In this document: positions 6,188 through 7,930 of the stretch, piece after piece
Layout of the letters: each line of letters starts with the position of its first letter
Position numbering within the stretch: position 1 is the stretch's first letter
From: Burkholderiaceae bacterium
GTDB lineage: Bacteria; Pseudomonadota; Gammaproteobacteria; Burkholderiales; Burkholderiaceae_F
Reading direction: 5' to 3'
Length of the DNA: 7,930 nt
Assembly (NCBI GenBank): GCA_013696665.1
Contig: JACCYC010000114.1
Span: 1-7,930 of the forward strand
Made by a program: the position numbers and the translations under genes
The notes under the pieces: model-generated
Seen by the model: the letters and a program-made list of their open reading frames with translations, nothing else
Database searches by the model: none
What the model was told of the DNA's origin: nothing

Positions 6188-6822
6188 AGACGCAGCTGCT
6201 ACTGGTACGGCACGGCGAAACTGCGTGGAACGCCGAGCATCGCATCCAGGGCCACCTCGATATTCCACTGTCGCCGATGGGCATGCTGCAGGCGGCTCAG
6301 CTTGCAGACTGTTTGACAGACGAACCGATCACGGCAATTTTTTCGAGCGAGCTCTCACGCGCCTGGTTAACGGCGGCGCCGCTCGCCGCGAGGCTGGGTC
6401 TCGACGTGATAGCAGAGCCTCGACTGCGCGAGCGCTCATTTGGAATCTTCGAGGGGCTGACGTTGGACGAGATTGCCCAGCGGCATCCAACGGAGTTTGC
6501 TCACTGGCGCGCGCGTGATTTGGCCTGGCGCCCGGACGGCGGAGAAAGTGGCGAGCAACTGATTGATCGCGTTCTGGCCGCGATCGCCGACATTGCAGCC
6601 CTGCATGTGGGGCAAAGGGTCGTACTGGTCTCACACGGTGGCGTGCTCGATGTCATCTACCGCAGCGCCCGGGCTCTGCCCTGGAACGCGCGGCGCGAGC
6701 ATCAGATGCTGAACGCGGCGGTTAATCGACTGACTGCTACGGTTTCCCCGCTGATACTCGCGATCGAAAGCTGGAGCGACATCGCTCATCTGCAGGGCAC
6801 GCGTGATGAACTGCTGGCCTAG
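6184..6822 (+). CDS. Histidine phosphatase family protein (GpmB/CobC-like)
   Basis: This 212-residue member of the phosphoglycerate mutase-like histidine phosphatase superfamily acts through a phosphohistidine in the cytoplasm. The catalytic set is complete: LVRHGET (7-13) with Arg9 and nucleophile His10, Arg59 in SSELSRA, Glu83 in the LRERSFGIFEG string, and His151 in VSHGG (149-153). The short length and the ERSFG-type motif suit the cofactor-independent phosphatase branch (GpmB, CobC and similar) rather than the glycolytic dPGM mutase. The substrate cannot be assigned: sugar phosphates, nucleotides or alpha-ribazole phosphate are all possible. The usual RAxQTA string reads RAWLTA here, a mild variation after the Arg. 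Its ATG overlaps the PEBP stop by four bases, so translation is coupled. No cobalamin gene is nearby to support a CobC role. Confidence 0.92.
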   Translation: MKTQLLLVRHGETAWNAEHRIQGHLDIPLSPMGMLQAAQLADCLTDEPITAIFSSELSRAWLTAAPLAARLGLDVIAEPRLRERSFGIFEGLTLDEIAQRHPTEFAHWRARDLAWRPDGGESGEQLIDRVLAAIADIAALHVGQRVVLVSHGGVLDVIYRSARALPWNARREHQMLNAAVNRLTATVSPLILAIESWSDIAHLQGTRDELLA

Positions 6823-6823
6823 T

Positions 6824-6833
6824 CAAATATTTG
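6824..6833. repeat. Perfect 10-bp AT-rich palindrome upstream of glyA
   Basis: CAAATATTTG begins two bases after the phosphatase stop codon and ends 42 bases before the glyA ATG. It is the most AT-rich spot in the 53-base gap. It could be a small operator, a promoter element or chance. No regulator can be named from it. Confidence 0.25.
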
Positions 6834-6865
6834 CGGGCGGCATCGGCGCCTGCGCTTCGACCGTC

Positions 6866-6870
6866 GAGGA
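6866..6870 (+). promoter_or_regulatory. Ribosome binding site of glyA
   Basis: GAGGA lies five bases before the ATG at 6876 and decides that start over the in-frame TTG at 6900. The resulting N-terminus MFDR also matches Burkholderiales GlyA as I recall it. Confidence 0.65.
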
Positions 6871-6875
6871 CCTTG

Positions 6876-7930
6876 ATGTTTGATCGAAAGAGAGACACTT
6901 TGCAAAACAGCGACCCCGAAATCTGGTCTGCCATTTCGGGTGAACACCAGCGTCAGGAACAGCACATCGAATTGATTGCTTCCGAAAACTACGCGAGCCC
7001 GGCGGTTCTTGCGGCGCAGGGCAGTCAACTCACCAACAAATACGCGGAGGGCTATCCGGGCAAGCGGTACTACGGCGGTTGTGAGTTCGTCGATATCGCC
7101 GAAACGCTGGCGATCAACCGTCTCAAGCAATTGTTTGCAGTGCCCGGCGTGCAGATCGAGGCAAATGTGCAGCCTCATTCGGGCGCGCAGGCCAACGGCG
7201 CGGTATTCCTGGCGCTGCTGAGCCCCGGCGACACGATCATGGGAATGAGCCTCGCCGAAGGCGGGCACCTGACGCACGGTATGCCACTCAATATAAGCGG
7301 CAAGTGGTTCAAGGCCGTCAGCTATGGCCTGAATGACAGCGAGGGGATCGACTACGACTCACTTCGCACACTTGCGCAGCAGCACCGGCCGAAATTAATT
7401 ATCGCGGGCGCGTCGGCGTATTCGCTGCGAATCGATTTCGCGCGCTTTGCGGAAGTTGCGCGTGAAGTCGGCGCCCATTTGATGGTCGACATGGCCCACT
7501 ATGCTGGACTGATCGCGGCCGGTGAATACCCAAGCCCGATCGCGCATGCCGATGTCATCACGTCGACCACGCACAAGACGCTGCGCGGTCCGCGTGGCGG
7601 CTTGATACTGATGAAGCCGGAATTGGAAAAGGCTATTAACTCGGCTGTGTTCCCGGGCTTGCAGGGCGGCCCGCTGATGCACGTAATCGCGGCCAAGGCA
7701 GTCGCGTTCAAGGAAGCGCTGGCGCCGGAATTCAAGGCCTATCAGAGGCAGGTGATGACCAATGCCCGTGTAATGGCGGAGACTTTGGTCGAGCGCGGGT
7801 TACGCATTGTTTCGGGACGCACCGAATGCCACCTGATGCTGGTCGACCTGCGCTCGAAGTCGATCACCGGCAAAGAGGCAGAAGCGGTGCTCGGCGAAGT
7901 GCACATGACGATCAACAAGAACGCGATTCC
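6876..7930 (+). CDS. glyA: Serine hydroxymethyltransferase, 3' truncated by the window edge
   Basis: GlyA is a PLP enzyme that interconverts serine plus tetrahydrofolate with glycine plus 5,10-methylene-tetrahydrofolate in the cytoplasm, the main source of one-carbon units. 351 full codons of an expected 415 or so are present, and the frame is open to the last base. Conserved strings appear in order: ELIASENYASP (32-42), NKYAEGYPGKRYYGGCE (54-70), NVQPHSGAQAN (97-107), GGHLTHG (129-135), VDMAHYAGL (204-212) with Asp205 and His208, and STTHKTLRGPRGG (230-242) with the PLP-binding Lys234. Compared with the Burkholderia sequence I recall, about four extra residues sit before NVQP (LFAVPGVQIEANVQ, 86-99). 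The catalytic residues are intact. It follows the phosphatase by 53 bases, so co-transcription is possible but an own promoter cannot be excluded. Confidence 0.97.
   Translation, partial: MFDRKRDTLQNSDPEIWSAISGEHQRQEQHIELIASENYASPAVLAAQGSQLTNKYAEGYPGKRYYGGCEFVDIAETLAINRLKQLFAVPGVQIEANVQPHSGAQANGAVFLALLSPGDTIMGMSLAEGGHLTHGMPLNISGKWFKAVSYGLNDSEGIDYDSLRTLAQQHRPKLIIAGASAYSLRIDFARFAEVAREVGAHLMVDMAHYAGLIAAGEYPSPIAHADVITSTTHKTLRGPRGGLILMKPELEKAINSAVFPGLQGGPLMHVIAAKAVAFKEALAPEFKAYQRQVMTNARVMAETLVERGLRIVSGRTECHLMLVDLRSKSITGKEAEAVLGEVHMTINKNAI

Noticed and set aside
5696..6268. 190-codon open frame on the minus strand opposite the PEBP gene
   Set aside because: It lies wholly antisense to a well-supported gene and the start of the next. 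Its translation is arginine-rich and low in recognisable motifs, as expected for a shadow frame in GC-rich DNA.
6177..6518. 113-codon plus-strand frame overlapping the PEBP end and phosphatase start
   Set aside because: The overlapping phosphatase frame carries the full catalytic signature. This frame is an out-of-frame shadow with no motifs.
6834..6875. Possible riboswitch upstream of glyA
   Set aside because: The phosphatase-glyA gap is only 53 bases, too short for a glycine riboswitch aptamer, and no paired structure of that kind is visible.
7257..7259. GlyA Glu128 (LAEGGHLTHG) in place of the His found in E. coli and Burkholderia
   Set aside because: I recall the LAEGGHLTHG form from other Burkholderiales GlyA proteins, and the flanking folate/PLP residues are intact, so it does not look anomalous.

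Overview
The window is a stretch of ordinary chromosomal genes from a betaproteobacterium, most likely a member of Burkholderiales. The evidence is the gene order DUF6776-type protein, bactofilin, erpA, anmK, M23 peptidase, tyrS, which I recall from Burkholderiales chromosomes, together with close recalled matches of ErpA, TyrS and GlyA to that group. The DNA is moderately GC-rich. I see no rRNA, tRNA, CRISPR array, insertion sequence, phage gene or clear sign of recent transfer.

The layout has three transcription blocks. Block 1 (plus, 1-1447) holds the 3' part of a DUF6776-like coiled-coil protein, a bactofilin nine bases downstream, and erpA with a possible promoter of its own. Block 2 (minus, 4086-1510) holds an M23 peptidoglycan metallopeptidase followed nine bases later by anmK. 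It converges on erpA, and one bidirectional terminator-like hairpin (1465-1488) lies between them. Block 3 (plus, 4204 to the window end) holds tyrS, a cytosolic PEBP/YbhB-type protein, a histidine phosphatase whose start overlaps the PEBP stop (ATGA), and glyA, which runs off the right edge.

Functionally, the bactofilin, M23 peptidase and AnmK form a cell-envelope theme of scaffold, wall cutting and recycling of anhydromuropeptide sugar. DUF6776 is a candidate partner of the bactofilin. ErpA (Fe-S insertion), TyrS (tRNA charging) and GlyA (serine/glycine and one-carbon metabolism) are housekeeping genes. The PEBP lies between tyrS and the phosphatase, where I recall dtd (D-aminoacyl-tRNA deacylase) in relatives.

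The most unusual non-coding structure is a perfect 11-bp terminator-like hairpin (4108-4135) in the intergenic region between the divergent M23 and tyrS genes. It would sit in the leader of one or both genes, depending on where transcription starts. I do not see a convincing undescribed system. The best candidates for a second look are that hairpin, the DUF6776-bactofilin pair and the PEBP placement.
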